From contig WTFV01000056.1 in assembly GCA_011523845.1 (NCBI GenBank), positions 1 through 42,329 on the forward strand: 42,329 nucleotides of DNA, given 5' to 3'. Source of the stretch: Acidobacteriota bacterium (lineage in GTDB: Bacteria > Acidobacteriota > Vicinamibacteria > Vicinamibacterales > UBA8438). The translations under genes and the position numbers were made by a program. The notes below the pieces were generated by a model. That model was not told the DNA's origin, made no database searches, and saw nothing but the letters and a program-made list of their open reading frames with translations. Of the stretch, positions 16,030 through 25,518 are shown one piece after another. The first letter of the stretch is position 1, and every line of letters starts with the position of its first letter.

Positions 16030-18288
16030 TCAGAGGAGACTGACCGGGTCGACGTCGACGATGACGCGGCGGCCGAGGTCGGGGTTGGCGTCCAGCGCCG
16101 CCCGCAGCGCCGAGCGCATCGCGCGGCGATTCCTGCCCTTGAGGAAGATCTGCGCCCGGTGCTGGCCCCGCAGCCGGGAGATCGGCGCCACCGCCGGACC
16201 GAGCACCTGGAATGCCGCGGCGGCCGTTCGCAGCTCGCCGGCCAGTCTGCCCGCATCCCGCATCGCATCGGTCAGGGACCGGCCGCGCACGACGGCGTTG
16301 ACCATCGACAACACGGGCGGGTAGCGCAGCGCGGTCCGGTAGCGCATCTCCTCGTCGAAGAACGGCCCGTAGGCCTGCCGGCAGGCATGCACGATGCCGT
16401 AGTGCTCCGGATGGAACGACTGCACGATGGCGGTCCCCGGCCGGTCGCCGCGGCCGGCCCGGCCCGCCACCTGGGTGAGGAGCTGGAACGTGCGCTCGGC
16501 CGCCCGGAAGTCGGCGACCTGCAATCCAACGTCCGCGGAAACGACGCCCACGAGGGTCACGTTGGGAAAATCGTGCCCCTTGGCGATCATCTGGGTCCCC
16601 ACCAGCACGTCTATCGCGCCTTCCCGGAAACGCGCCAGCAGGGACGGCCCCGCGCCCCGCCGCCGGACCGTGTCGCGGTCGAAACGCGCGATCCCGACGC
16701 CCGGAAAGCGTTCCGCCACGTCCGCCTCGATCCGCTCGGTGCCGAAGCCCACGGTATCCAGATACGGTCCCGCACAGTGGGCGCACGTGGACGGCCGAGC
16801 CCCCGAGTAGTTGCAGTAGTGACAACGCACGCGGCCGGCGCGCCGATGAAGCGTCAGCGACACGCTGCAGTTCGGGCACTCGAGGGTGCGCCCGCACTGC
16901 CGGCAGAGCACGGCCGCCGCGAACCCGCGCCGGTTCAGCAGGATCAGCGCCTGCTCGCCCCTGGCCAGCGTGCCCTCGAGGGCGTCGCCGAGGGGCCGGC
17001 TGAGTACCACGTCCGCACCGGCAGCGGCGGCCTCCGCACGCATGTCGACCACCTGCACCTCGGGGAGCGGACGCCGGTGCACGCGCTCCGCCATCACGAC
17101 GCAGCGGTAGCGGCCGCGGCGCGCGTGGTGAAAGGTTTCCAGCGAAGGCGTGGCCGAACCGAGGACAGCGAGGGCGCCGGCGCGCTGCGCGCGCACGATC
17201 GCGACGCTGCGCGCGTGATAGCGGGGGCTCTCCTCCTGCTTGTAGGACGTGTCGTGCTCCTCGTCGACGACCACCAGCCCCAACGCGTCCAGCGGCGCGA
17301 ACACCGCCGAGCGCGTCCCGACCACCACGGCGACCTCGCCGCGGCGGATGCGATGCCACTGATCGTGGCGTGCGCCCGGGGAGAGGCCACTGTGTTGAAT
17401 CGCCACCCGGTCGCCGAAGGCGCGCCGGAAGGTCTCGACCACGGCGGGGGTCAGCGCGATCTCCGGCACCAGGACGAGCACCCGGCGGCCGGCCGCCACG
17501 ACACCGCGGGCGAGGCGCAGATAGACCTCGGTCTTGCCGCTCCCGGTGACGCCGTGCAGCAGGGCGACGCGAAAGGCGCGCTCCTCCGCCAGAGCGACCA
17601 GCGCTTCCAGCGCGGTCCGCTGTTCCGGCGTCGGCTCGCGCGCGCCGGCGCCGCTTGCGGACCCGGTCGGCTCCGCGTCCGCCGACGCGAAGGGATCGCG
17701 CTCGACGCGGCGGGCATCCACCGTCACCAGCCCCCTGTCGCGGAGGCGCGCCACCGTCTGCGCGGCCACCCCGTCCTCTCGCAACCGCGCCGCCGGGAGT
17801 CCGTCGCCCGCGCCGGCGAGGCGCTGCAGCGCGGCTCGCTGGCGAGGCCCCAGCCGCCCTGCCGTTCCCGCCACCAGCGCATCGTGCCCGGCGAGGGTGA
17901 TCCGGACCACCCGCTCCATCCGGAATCCCGCCCCGCTGCCGGATCGCGAGAACGCGAGCGGAGGCATCGCCGCGGCCAGCGCCTCGCCCGGGCCGCAGGC
18001 GTAGTACTCGGCCACCCACAGGGCGAGATGGACCACGTCGCCCGGCAGGTAGGGCTCGGGATCGAGGGATTCCAGCAGGTCGCGCAGTTCCACGGACCCG
18101 GCGCGCGGGCCGCTGCCGCCACCCGCATCGTCCTCGCCGTCGCCCACGACGCAGCCGGTCACCACGCGCCGGCCGAGCGGGACGCGCACGCGCCCGCCGA
18201 CCGGTGGAACCTGCATGCCGTCCGGCACCCGGTAGCTCAGCGCCGGCAGCGCCGGTACCGGTACCGCGACGGCCACGACCACCGGCAT
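16030..18288 (-). CDS. priA: Primosomal protein N' (replication restart helicase PriA)
   Basis: A 752-residue helicase that reloads the replisome at stalled forks. The N-terminal DNA-binding domain (ALPALSYRVPDG, GGRVRVPLGRRVVTGCVV) is followed by the helicase core: Walker A GVTGSGKTEVY, Walker B DEEHDTSYKQEE, GSATPS and the C-terminal lobe. The zinc-binding insertion has paired Cys (CRQCGRTLECPNC and CHYCNYSG ... CAHC). The QVAGRAGRGDRPG motif VI is intact. The ATG at 18288 shares one base with the UDG stop (TGATG), indicating coupling. Length is typical for PriA. It is the last gene of the ugd-to-priA operon. Confidence 0.96.
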   Translation of the reverse strand: MPVVVAVAVPVPALPALSYRVPDGMQVPPVGGRVRVPLGRRVVTGCVVGDGEDDAGGGSGPRAGSVELRDLLESLDPEPYLPGDVVHLALWVAEYYACGPGEALAAAMPPLAFSRSGSGAGFRMERVVRITLAGHDALVAGTAGRLGPRQRAALQRLAGAGDGLPAARLREDGVAAQTVARLRDRGLVTVDARRVERDPFASADAEPTGSASGAGAREPTPEQRTALEALVALAEERAFRVALLHGVTGSGKTEVYLRLARGVVAAGRRVLVLVPEIALTPAVVETFRRAFGDRVAIQHSGLSPGARHDQWHRIRRGEVAVVVGTRSAVFAPLDALGLVVVDEEHDTSYKQEESPRYHARSVAIVRAQRAGALAVLGSATPSLETFHHARRGRYRCVVMAERVHRRPLPEVQVVDMRAEAAAAGADVVLSRPLGDALEGTLARGEQALILLNRRGFAAAVLCRQCGRTLECPNCSVSLTLHRRAGRVRCHYCNYSGARPSTCAHCAGPYLDTVGFGTERIEADVAERFPGVGIARFDRDTVRRRGAGPSLLARFREGAIDVLVGTQMIAKGHDFPNVTLVGVVSADVGLQVADFRAAERTFQLLTQVAGRAGRGDRPGTAIVQSFHPEHYGIVHACRQAYGPFFDEEMRYRTALRYPPVLSMVNAVVRGRSLTDAMRDAGRLAGELRTAAAAFQVLGPAVAPISRLRGQHRAQIFLKGRNRRAMRSALRAALDANPDLGRRVIVDVDPVSLL

Positions 18289-19208
18289 CAGTCGCCGCGG
18301 AGGATGGACCGGACCCGCTTCATGTCCTCCCAGACGTCGCGCTTGCGGTCGGGGCTCCGCAACAGGAAGGCAGGATGAAACGTCGGGACGAGCTTCGCGC
18401 CGCGGCACGCGTAGACGCGGCCACGGGCCCTGGAGATCGGAATGCGGTCGTCGTCGAGCAACGTCTTGACCGCAAACGACCCGAGCGCAACGATGACGCG
18501 CGGCCGGACCGTATCGATCTGCGCGAACAGGAACGGGCGGCAGGTCTCCACCTCGTCCCGTTCCGGGTTCCGGTTCTGCGGCGGACGACACTTGATGACG
18601 TTGGCGATGTAGACGTCCTCGCGCCGCAGGTCGATGGCCTCGATTATCCTGGTCAGCAACTGCCCGGCCCGGCCCACGAACGGCTCGCCCTGCAGATCCT
18701 CGTCCCGCCCCGGCGCCTCGCCGACGAACATCAGGTCCGCGTCGGGCCTGCCGACGCCGAAGACGAGGTGCGTGCGTCCGTCGTGCAGCCTGCAGCGCGT
18801 GCAGTCGCCCAGCTCGTCGCGAATCCCCTGCAGACGCTCCGCCGGCGGGACCTCGCTCGCGTCCGCGGTCCGCCCGCGGGCGTCCCACAGCGACTCGGTG
18901 GTCCACGAGGGGGTGATGGAGATCGCGGCGTCTCCGGCCGGCCCCGCCTGCGCTTCGACCGCGGATTTCCCGTCCCCGGGCCGCACGTCGGGAGCCGCCC
19001 CGGCAGCCGCCGGCGCGTCGAGACCCGGCGGCGCGGCCGCCGGCGGCGTGCCGTCGGCGCCGACCCCCGGCAGCCCGGGCTCGATCCGCGTACCGGCGGC
19101 GCCGGGCTCCGCCGGACGGGCGGACCACGCCGGATCGCGGCTCGCTCCCTCGACCCCGAGCTCCGCGAAGAACCGCAGATGCTCGGCCAGTTGCTCGCGG
19201 TCGGACAC
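18288..19208 (-). CDS. Family-4 uracil-DNA glycosylase (4Fe-4S)
   Basis: A 306-residue type-4 UDG that removes uracil from DNA. GTG 19208 has AGGGAG six bases upstream. The catalytic domain is at residues about 125-300: CTRC (cluster ligands), GEAPGRDED (motif 1), [10 protein letters not shown] with the third ligand region, then TCRPFL and [11 protein letters not shown] (uracil-binding motif 2). The four Fe-S Cys are all present (two in CTRC, KCRP, TCRP). Residues about 22-105 are a low-complexity Ala/Pro/Gly linker not present in the minimal family-4 enzyme, giving an N-terminal extension of about 100 residues. The first helix ([15 protein letters not shown]) is a conserved N-terminal feature of bacterial members. 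Overlaps priA by one base. Confidence 0.94.
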   Translation of the reverse strand: MSDREQLAEHLRFFAELGVEGASRDPAWSARPAEPGAAGTRIEPGLPGVGADGTPPAAAPPGLDAPAAAGAAPDVRPGDGKSAVEAQAGPAGDAAISITPSWTTESLWDARGRTADASEVPPAERLQGIRDELGDCTRCRLHDGRTHLVFGVGRPDADLMFVGEAPGRDEDLQGEPFVGRAGQLLTRIIEAIDLRREDVYIANVIKCRPPQNRNPERDEVETCRPFLFAQIDTVRPRVIVALGSFAVKTLLDDDRIPISRARGRVYACRGAKLVPTFHPAFLLRSPDRKRDVWEDMKRVRSILRGD

Positions 19209-19218
19209 CCTGCTCTCC

Positions 19219-20430
19219 CTACGACTGGGGTACGCCGAGGCGCGCCTCGATGCGATCGAGGATGACGCGGGCCAGATCCCGCTTCGAGCGCCTGGAGACC
19301 GGCTCGACCCCTGCCTCGGTCACGAGCGTCGCCACGTTGGTATCCACGCCGAACCCGGCTCCCGGCTCGGTCACGTCGTTCGCCACGATGAGATCGACCC
19401 GCTTCCCGGCGAGCTTGCCGCGGGCGCGCTCGACCGCGTTGCCGGTCTCCGCGGCGAAGCCTACCAGCACGGGCTTCGCCGCGGCGCCGCGGCGCGCGCC
19501 TAGCGCCGCGAGCACGTCGGGAGTACGCTTCAGCGCCAGCACCAGATTGTCGTCCGCCTTGCGGATCTTCACGGGCTGCGCGCCCGCGGCCGGCGTGTAG
19601 TCGGCCACCGCCGCCGCCATCACCACCGCGTCCACCGCGTCCTCGAAGGCCAGCCGGACGACCTCGGCGTGCATCTGCCCGGCGCCGCGGACCGCGGTCA
19701 GCTCCACGCCGGCGGGAGGCTCCAGCGCTGTCGGGCCGCTGACCAGCAGCACGCGCGCCCCCCGTGCGACCGCCTCGGCGGCCACCGCGTAGCCCATGCG
19801 TCCGGTCGACCGGTTGCCGATGAAGCGGACCGGATCGAGATCCTCGCAGGTCGGTCCGGCCGTCACCAGAATCGACCGTCCCGCCCAGGCGCCGCCGCCG
19901 CGCAGGATGGCGTCCGCCTCGGCCACGATCGTCTCGGGTTCAGCGAGCCGGCCGCGGCCGACCCAGCCGCAGGCGAGGTAGCCGTCGCCCGGCTCGACAC
20001 GGCGCACGCCTCGGGCGGCGAGCGTGTCGAGGTTGGCGCGGACCGCTGCGTGCGAGAGCATGTTGGTGTTCATGGCGGGGGCCAGGAGCACCGGGGCCGT
20101 CGTCGCCAGATACAGCGACGACAGGAAATCGTCGGCGATCCCGTTCGCGAACTTGCCGATGACGTCGGCCGTCGCCGGCGCGACGAGCAGCAGCTCGATG
20201 TTCGAGGCCAGTGCGATGTGGTCGATGTCGGCGTTGATCCCCGGCGCGAACTGGTCGGCCGCGACGCGGCGCTTCGTGATCGCCTCGAACGTCAACGGAC
20301 CGACGAACCGCCGGGCGTTGGCGGTCATGACGGCGGCCACGTCGTGCCCGCGCTGCTGGAGCCCGCGCGCGACCTCCACCGCCTTGTAGGCCCCGATCCC
20401 GCCGCTGACGCCGAGCGCGACGAGCGCCAT
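19219..20430 (-). CDS. coaBC: Bifunctional phosphopantothenoylcysteine decarboxylase/synthetase
   Basis: A 403-residue CoA-biosynthesis enzyme. The CoaC half (residues 1 to about 180) opens with [16 protein letters not shown] and has the flavin and substrate pieces [20 protein letters not shown] and PAMNTNM, plus the lid Cys in [12 protein letters not shown]. The CoaB half (about 185-403) has [37 protein letters not shown] and KIRK. These ligate cysteine to phosphopantothenate using CTP and decarboxylate the product. The ATG at 20430 lies 17 bp after the gmk stop and the gene ends 10 bp before UDG. The rpoZ gene commonly found between gmk and coaBC is absent here. Confidence 0.96.
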   Translation of the reverse strand: MALVALGVSGGIGAYKAVEVARGLQQRGHDVAAVMTANARRFVGPLTFEAITKRRVAADQFAPGINADIDHIALASNIELLLVAPATADVIGKFANGIADDFLSSLYLATTAPVLLAPAMNTNMLSHAAVRANLDTLAARGVRRVEPGDGYLACGWVGRGRLAEPETIVAEADAILRGGGAWAGRSILVTAGPTCEDLDPVRFIGNRSTGRMGYAVAAEAVARGARVLLVSGPTALEPPAGVELTAVRGAGQMHAEVVRLAFEDAVDAVVMAAAVADYTPAAGAQPVKIRKADDNLVLALKRTPDVLAALGARRGAAAKPVLVGFAAETGNAVERARGKLAGKRVDLIVANDVTEPGAGFGVDTNVATLVTEAGVEPVSRRSKRDLARVILDRIEARLGVPQS

Positions 20431-20447
20431 GCCACACCCCCGGGCCG

Positions 20448-21104
20448 TCAGACCGTACCCGGCCGCCCCACCGGCGGCTCGAGCGCGTCGAAGGTCTCGA
20501 CGACCGAGCGGATCGTGTGACGCATGGCCGCGACCCGCGACCGCTCGGCCAGCACGATGTGGCGGAGCCGGTCGACGCACGCGTCGATCTCGTCGTTCAC
20601 CACGACGTAGTCGTACTCGTCGATCATCTCGACCTCTCGACGCGCGGTGCGGAGCCGCCGTTCCAGGTCGGATCCGCCGGGCGCCTCCCGGCCGCGGCCG
20701 CGCAGCCGATCCTCCAGCGTCCGGAACGACGGCGGCAGCACGAAGATGCCCACCGCGTCCCGCGCCCTGCGGCGGACCTGCTGCGCACCCTGGACGTCGA
20801 TGACGAGCACGACGTCGAGACCCGCCGCCCGGCTGCGCTCCGTCTCGGCCGCGCTCGTCCCGTAGAGCCGGCCGAACACGTCGGCCCATTCCAGGAAGGC
20901 GCCCGCGTCGATCATGTCACGGAAGCGGGCCGGGGCGACGAAGTGGTAGTCGACGCCGTCCACCTCCTCCGGCCGCGCGGCCCGCGACGTGTAGGACCGC
21001 GACCGGACCAGGCCGGGCACCCGCTCGACGAGCCGGCCGACGACGGTCGTCTTTCCGGTTCCCGACGGAGCCGACAGGACGATCAGGAGCCCGCGGCGGG
21101 TCAT
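20448..21104 (-). CDS. gmk: Guanylate kinase
   Basis: A 218-residue enzyme converting GMP and ATP to GDP and ADP. The P-loop SAPSGTGKTT is at residues 11-20, followed by the GMP-binding region RSYTSRAARPEEVDGVDYHFV, the conserved LEWADVFGRLYGTS and the hydrophobic DVVLVIDVQGAQQVRR. The lid helix ERRLRTARREVE and the late DYVVVND segment are intact. GGAG lies upstream of ATG 21104. It follows yicC by 48 bp, the order usual in many bacteria. Confidence 0.97.
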   Translation of the reverse strand: MTRRGLLIVLSAPSGTGKTTVVGRLVERVPGLVRSRSYTSRAARPEEVDGVDYHFVAPARFRDMIDAGAFLEWADVFGRLYGTSAAETERSRAAGLDVVLVIDVQGAQQVRRRARDAVGIFVLPPSFRTLEDRLRGRGREAPGGSDLERRLRTARREVEMIDEYDYVVVNDEIDACVDRLRHIVLAERSRVAAMRHTIRSVVETFDALEPPVGRPGTV

Positions 21105-21152
21105 GCGTGCTCCGTGCGTCGCGGCGGCGCGGACGGCTCCTTCCCGCGTGCG

Positions 21153-22040
21153 TCACTCCACGTTCTGCGTCTGCTCACGCAGCTTCTCCAGCTCCGCCTT
21201 GGCCGCCACCACCAGCCCCGACGTCTGCTGCCCGTCGGCCTTGGAGCCGATCGTGTTGACCTCGCGGTTCATCTCCTGCAGGAGAAAATCGAGCTTTCGA
21301 CCGCACGCCTCGGTCCCGTCCGCCAGCGAACGCCAGTGCGAAACGTGCGCCCGCAGCCGGATGACCTCCTCGTGGATGTCGGAACGCGCCACGAAGCGTA
21401 CTATCTCCTGCGCCAGCGCGGTCCGATCGGCGTGCACTTCGGCCCCGACTTCCGCGAGCCGCGCGGTGAGCCGCTGCCCCAGCGCATCCGCCGCCTCGGC
21501 GGCGCACGCCTCGATGCGATCGACGAGCGCGACCAGGGCGACCAGACGCCCATCGAGATCGGCGTGCAGATGACCGCCCTCGTTCACGCGCATGCGGTCC
21601 AGCTCTCCCAGCGCCTCGCCGACCGCCTCGGCAACCGCCGCGTCGACCAGCGCATCGCCCTCCGGCTCCGCGGCGCGCTCGGCGACGGTCAGGACGCGAG
21701 GAAACCCCAGCAGCTCGCCGACGGTCCACTCTCCACGCGTCGCCTGCGCCACGTCGGGCCGGCGGGCGACCTCCACCAGAGCCGCGAGCAGTCCCTCGTC
21801 GACGTCCACGTCGACGTCGGGCGCGGTACGCAACCGCGCCGCGATCCGGATCTCCACCCGCCCGCGCGCCAGACGCCGCTGGACCTGCCCCCGTACGCGC
21901 GGCTCCAGTCGCTGCAGCCGCGGCGGAAGGTGGACCTGCAGGTCGAGGTAGCGATGATTCACGCTGCGCGCGGTGACGGTGACGCTGACTGCCTCGCTGT
22001 CCCGGGTCAGGGAAGCGAAGCCGGTCATGGACTTGATCAC
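21153..22040 (-). CDS. yicC: YicC/YloC family endoribonuclease
   Basis: A 295-residue YicC-type protein. The GTG start at 22040 gives the canonical opening IKSMTGFA, with AGGAG nine bases ahead. Features include SVNHRYLDLQVHLPPRLQRLEPRVR near the N terminus and the C-terminal signature block EEVIRLRAHVSHWRSL, GRKLDFLLQEMNREVNTIGSKA and the final AELEKLREQ. YicC proteins are reported to be endoribonucleases; the cellular target here is unknown. Its place upstream of gmk is conserved across many bacteria. Confidence 0.94.
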   Translation of the reverse strand: MIKSMTGFASLTRDSEAVSVTVTARSVNHRYLDLQVHLPPRLQRLEPRVRGQVQRRLARGRVEIRIAARLRTAPDVDVDVDEGLLAALVEVARRPDVAQATRGEWTVGELLGFPRVLTVAERAAEPEGDALVDAAVAEAVGEALGELDRMRVNEGGHLHADLDGRLVALVALVDRIEACAAEAADALGQRLTARLAEVGAEVHADRTALAQEIVRFVARSDIHEEVIRLRAHVSHWRSLADGTEACGRKLDFLLQEMNREVNTIGSKADGQQTSGLVVAAKAELEKLREQTQNVE

Positions 22041-22070
22041 CTGGCCACGCTCCTCCCATCCCCCGGACTT

Positions 22071-23990
22071 CTAGCGATCACCATCGACCGGGGCCGCGGC
22101 GTGCGGCACGGACGACCAGTTGCCGGCCGCCTCCAGCACGCCGACCGGGGCCCCGGCCGGGGCCGGCGACCGCGTCCTTTCGAAGAACTGCATCGCGTAG
22201 AGCCGGGCGTAGTGACTTTCCGGATCCGCCAGCAGCTCCTCGTGTCGGCCGATCTCGCGCACGCGCCCGGCGTCGAGCACGATGATGGCGTCGGCGCGCC
22301 GCACCGTCGAGAGACGATGCGCGATGACGAAGGACGTGCGGTTGCGCATCAACTGCGCCAGCGCGTCCTGAACCAGCAGCTCGGACTCCGCGTCGAGCGA
22401 GGAGGTCGCCTCGTCCAGAATGAGGATGGGCGCGTTCTTGAGCAGGGCGCGGGCAATCGCGATACGCTGGCGCTCGCCACCCGACAGCCGCTGCCCGCGC
22501 TCGCCGATCCGGGCGTCGTAACCCGACGGCAGGGCCGCGATGAAGTCGTGGGCGTGCGCCGCGCGCGCCGCCGCCTCGACCATGGCGCGATCCGCGGCCG
22601 GTGACGCGTAAGCGATGTTGTTCGCGATGGTGTCGTCGAACAACACGGTGTCCTGCGTGACGATGCCGATGCTCCCGCGCAACGAGGCCAGCGTGACGTC
22701 GCGGATGTCGACGCCGTCGATGAGAACGGCCCCGGCGGTGACGTCGTAGAACCGGGGCAGAAGATTGACCAGGGTCGTCTTGCCCGCCCCGCTGAGGCCG
22801 ACGATGGCCACCATCTGGCCCGCCTGAACGTCGAACGACACGCCGCGCAGGACCGGACTCCCTGCCGTGTCGTCGTAGGTGAACCCGACGTCCCGGAAGC
22901 TGATGACCGACCGCAGTTGCTCCAGCGGGCGGGCGGACGGGCGATCCGCCACTGCGCTGCGCGTGTCGAGCATCTCGAAGACGCGCTCGGCGGCCGCCCC
23001 CGCCTGCTGGAGGTGCGCGTTGACGCGGCTGAGCTTCTTGATCGGCCCGTACATGTACAGCAGCGCGGCCACGAAGGCGGTGAAATCGCCCGCGGTCATC
23101 TCGCCGCCCTCGATCCGGCTGTAGCCGTACCACAGGACGCCGACCACGGCGCACGCGCCCAGCCATTCCATGAGCGGCGGCAGCACCGACAGCGTGCTGG
23201 TCACCTTCATCGTGATCCGGTAGACGCGTTCCGCGGTGCGCGCGAAACGACGCCCTTCGAACCGTTCGGCCGCGAACGCCTTGACGATGCGGTGTCCCGT
23301 GAGGACCTCGGCCGTCACGTGCGACAGCCGGCCGAGCTCCTCCTGGACGCGGTAGGTGTTGCGCCGCACCCGCTGCCCCAGCCGCACGAGCGGATAGACC
23401 AACAGGGGCGCGCAACTCAACGCCACCAGCGCCAGCCGCACGTCGAGGAAGCACAACCAGACGGCCAGCCCGACGACGGTGATCGACTCGCGCAACAGGT
23501 CGCCCAGCGTCACCGTGACCACCTGCTGGATGCGCGTGACGTCGTACATCATGCGCGACATCAGGGCGCCGGTCGTGTGCCGCGAGAAGAAGCTCGCGGA
23601 CTGCCCGAGCAGGTGGCCGAACAGCTCGTTGCGGAGGTCGCGCACCAGCCGCTGGCCGACGTCGGCCATCAGAAACGTCGAGAAGTAGTTCCCGATGCCT
23701 TTCGCCAGGGCGAAGCCGAGGATCATGAGCGCGATGATCCGGAACTGCGACCCGATGGCGAGGCGCGTCTCGGCGACGGCCGACTCCCCGAGGAAGGTCG
23801 CCGCGATGACCCAGAACTGCGACTGCCCGCGGGAGGCATCCTCCGGACGGAGGACGTCGTTGAAGATTGGATCGATCAGCGCGACCAGCGCCACCGAGGC
23901 CGCCGCGTAGACTCCCATGGCCGCCACCGCCCAGCCGAACCGCCAGCGGTGCGGAACCGCGTACCGGGCAAGGCGAACCACGGAATGCAA
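22071..23990 (-). CDS. ABC exporter, lipid A/polysaccharide flippase type (MsbA-like)
   Basis: A 639-residue fused ABC half-transporter that probably works as a homodimer. I use TTG 23990 because AGGGAGGT lies six bases upstream; the next GTG is too far. The N-terminal membrane domain (residues about 15-330) has six hydrophobic segments, including RFGWAVAAMGVYAAASVALVALI and LSVLPPLMEWLGACAVVGVLW. The ATPase domain has Walker A GLSGAGKTT (residues 398-406), LSGGERQRIA signature, Walker B ILILDEATSSLD and the H-loop IAHRLST. The closest familiar group is MsbA, which flips lipid A core; the neighbouring ugd and polysaccharide genes would also suit a glycolipid substrate. The C-terminal 35 residues are an unconserved tail. 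Confidence 0.9.
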   Translation of the reverse strand: MHSVVRLARYAVPHRWRFGWAVAAMGVYAAASVALVALIDPIFNDVLRPEDASRGQSQFWVIAATFLGESAVAETRLAIGSQFRIIALMILGFALAKGIGNYFSTFLMADVGQRLVRDLRNELFGHLLGQSASFFSRHTTGALMSRMMYDVTRIQQVVTVTLGDLLRESITVVGLAVWLCFLDVRLALVALSCAPLLVYPLVRLGQRVRRNTYRVQEELGRLSHVTAEVLTGHRIVKAFAAERFEGRRFARTAERVYRITMKVTSTLSVLPPLMEWLGACAVVGVLWYGYSRIEGGEMTAGDFTAFVAALLYMYGPIKKLSRVNAHLQQAGAAAERVFEMLDTRSAVADRPSARPLEQLRSVISFRDVGFTYDDTAGSPVLRGVSFDVQAGQMVAIVGLSGAGKTTLVNLLPRFYDVTAGAVLIDGVDIRDVTLASLRGSIGIVTQDTVLFDDTIANNIAYASPAADRAMVEAAARAAHAHDFIAALPSGYDARIGERGQRLSGGERQRIAIARALLKNAPILILDEATSSLDAESELLVQDALAQLMRNRTSFVIAHRLSTVRRADAIIVLDAGRVREIGRHEELLADPESHYARLYAMQFFERTRSPAPAGAPVGVLEAAGNWSSVPHAAAPVDGDR

Positions 23991-23994
23991 GCCG

Positions 23995-25290
23995 TTACCT
24001 CCCTATCGAGTAGTAGGTGAAGCCTTCCGTCCGCATCTGCTCGACGTCGAAGACGTTGCGTCCGTCGAAGATCACCGGGGCCCGCATCAGCGCGCGCATC
24101 CGCGCGAAGTCCGGCTCGCGGAACTCGTTCCACTCGGTGACGATCGCCAGCGCGTCGGCGCCGTCGAGCGCGTCGTAGCTGCGCTGAGCATAAGTGATGC
24201 GGTCGCCGAAGACGGCGCGCGCGGCGCCCGCGGCCTGCGGGTCGTACGCCTGCACGGCGGCGCCCGCGGCCAGCAGCCCCTCGATGGTCGGCACCGACGG
24301 CGCCTCGCGCATGTCGTCGGTCCGCGGCTTGAACGAGAGCCCCCAGACCGCGATGGTCCTGTCCTGCAACGAGTCGAAGTGCGCCCGCATCTTCTCGACC
24401 AGGCGCAGCTTCTGCGAGGCGTTGACCGCCTCCACCGATTCCAGAATCCGACAGCGGTAGCCCGCGGCGCGCGAAGAGCTGACGAGCGCCTTGATGTCCT
24501 TCGGAAAACAGCTTCCACCGTAGCCTATGCCGGGGAACAGAAACGAGGGTCCGATCCGCCGGTCGGCGGCCATCGCCCGCCGGACCCTGTCGACGTCGGC
24601 GCCGAACAGCTCGCATATCGTGGCGATCTCGTTCATGAACGAGACGCGCGTCGCCAGCATCGCGTTCGAGGCGTACTTGCACAGCTCGGCGCTCGCGCAA
24701 TCCATGAGCTGAATGGGCGCGCCGGTGCGCGTGAAGGGCGCATACAGCGTCTGCATCAGCTCCGCGGCGCGCCGATCCTCGGCGCCGACGACCACCCGAT
24801 CCGGGCGCATGAAGTCGTCGATGGCAGCCCCCTGCTTGAGGAACTCGGGATTGCTGACCACGCTGAAGGGCTGAGCGGTCTCATGCCGCACCGCCTCTCG
24901 CAAGCGGGCGGCGGTGCCGACCGGAACCGTGCTCTTGGTGACGATGACGGTATAGCCGGTCATGGCCCGGCCAATGTCGCGCGCCACGCCCAGGACGTGC
25001 GTCAGATCGGCCGACCCGTCCTCGTCGGGAGGCGTGCCGACCGCAATGAACACGACCTGGGCGCTCTCTACGGCCGCCGGCAGGGCGGTCGTGAACCGCA
25101 GCCGCTTCTCCGCCCCGTTGCGCGCAACCAGCTCGCCGAGGCCGGGCTCGTAGATCGGCAGGCAGCCCCGCTGCAGGGACTCGACCTTCGCGGCGTCGCT
25201 GTCGACGCAGATGACGTCATTGCCGTTCTCCGCGAAACAGGCTCCGATGACCAGTCCGACGTAGCCGGTTCCGACGACGGCCAACCTCAT
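23995..25290 (-). CDS. ugd: UDP-glucose 6-dehydrogenase
   Basis: A 431-residue enzyme that oxidises UDP-glucose to UDP-glucuronate with two NAD+. The N-terminal Rossmann motif GTGYVGLVIGACFAENG is at residues 7-23, IAVGTPPDEDGSADL follows, and KSTVPVGT and SNPEFLKQGAAI are conserved. The catalytic Cys261 lies in GYGGSCFPKD. The C-terminal UDP-binding domain has GLSFKPRTDDMREAPS and DGRNVFD. It is the first gene of the minus operon, with a good promoter about 40 bp upstream. Its product can feed the UDP-glucuronate decarboxylase-like enzyme encoded at 35,631-36,578, on the far side of the glycosyltransferase block. Confidence 0.96.
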   Translation of the reverse strand: MRLAVVGTGYVGLVIGACFAENGNDVICVDSDAAKVESLQRGCLPIYEPGLGELVARNGAEKRLRFTTALPAAVESAQVVFIAVGTPPDEDGSADLTHVLGVARDIGRAMTGYTVIVTKSTVPVGTAARLREAVRHETAQPFSVVSNPEFLKQGAAIDDFMRPDRVVVGAEDRRAAELMQTLYAPFTRTGAPIQLMDCASAELCKYASNAMLATRVSFMNEIATICELFGADVDRVRRAMAADRRIGPSFLFPGIGYGGSCFPKDIKALVSSSRAAGYRCRILESVEAVNASQKLRLVEKMRAHFDSLQDRTIAVWGLSFKPRTDDMREAPSVPTIEGLLAAGAAVQAYDPQAAGAARAVFGDRITYAQRSYDALDGADALAIVTEWNEFREPDFARMRALMRAPVIFDGRNVFDVEQMRTEGFTYYSIGR

Positions 25291-25329
25291 CTACAAGAAC
25301 TCCGTACTCGTCGACTCAGCAAACCCCTA

Positions 25330-25358
25330 AAGCTAACACGTGCCCCGCAGTCTGTCAA
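25330..25358 (-). promoter_or_regulatory. Sigma70-type promoter for ugd operon
   Basis: On the minus strand, TTGACA (25358-25353), a 17-bp spacer and TAGCTT (25335-25330) match the -35/-10 consensus. The predicted start lies about 30 bp upstream of the ugd ATG at 25290. No comparably clear promoter is visible for the plus-strand glycosyltransferase gene on the other side. Confidence 0.65.
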
Positions 25359-25518
25359 AACTATTGATGGGAAAGGACTTGTCGGATCCTGCGGCGCGTC
25401 CGCGAGGGGAGGTCTACGTAACGGCCGTATGGTACGATCCCCATCTGCATGCACGTCCTCACTGACTATCGGACGGCCTCGCGCCGGCCGACAGACTCGG
25501 CCGCCCGGATCCGACGGC

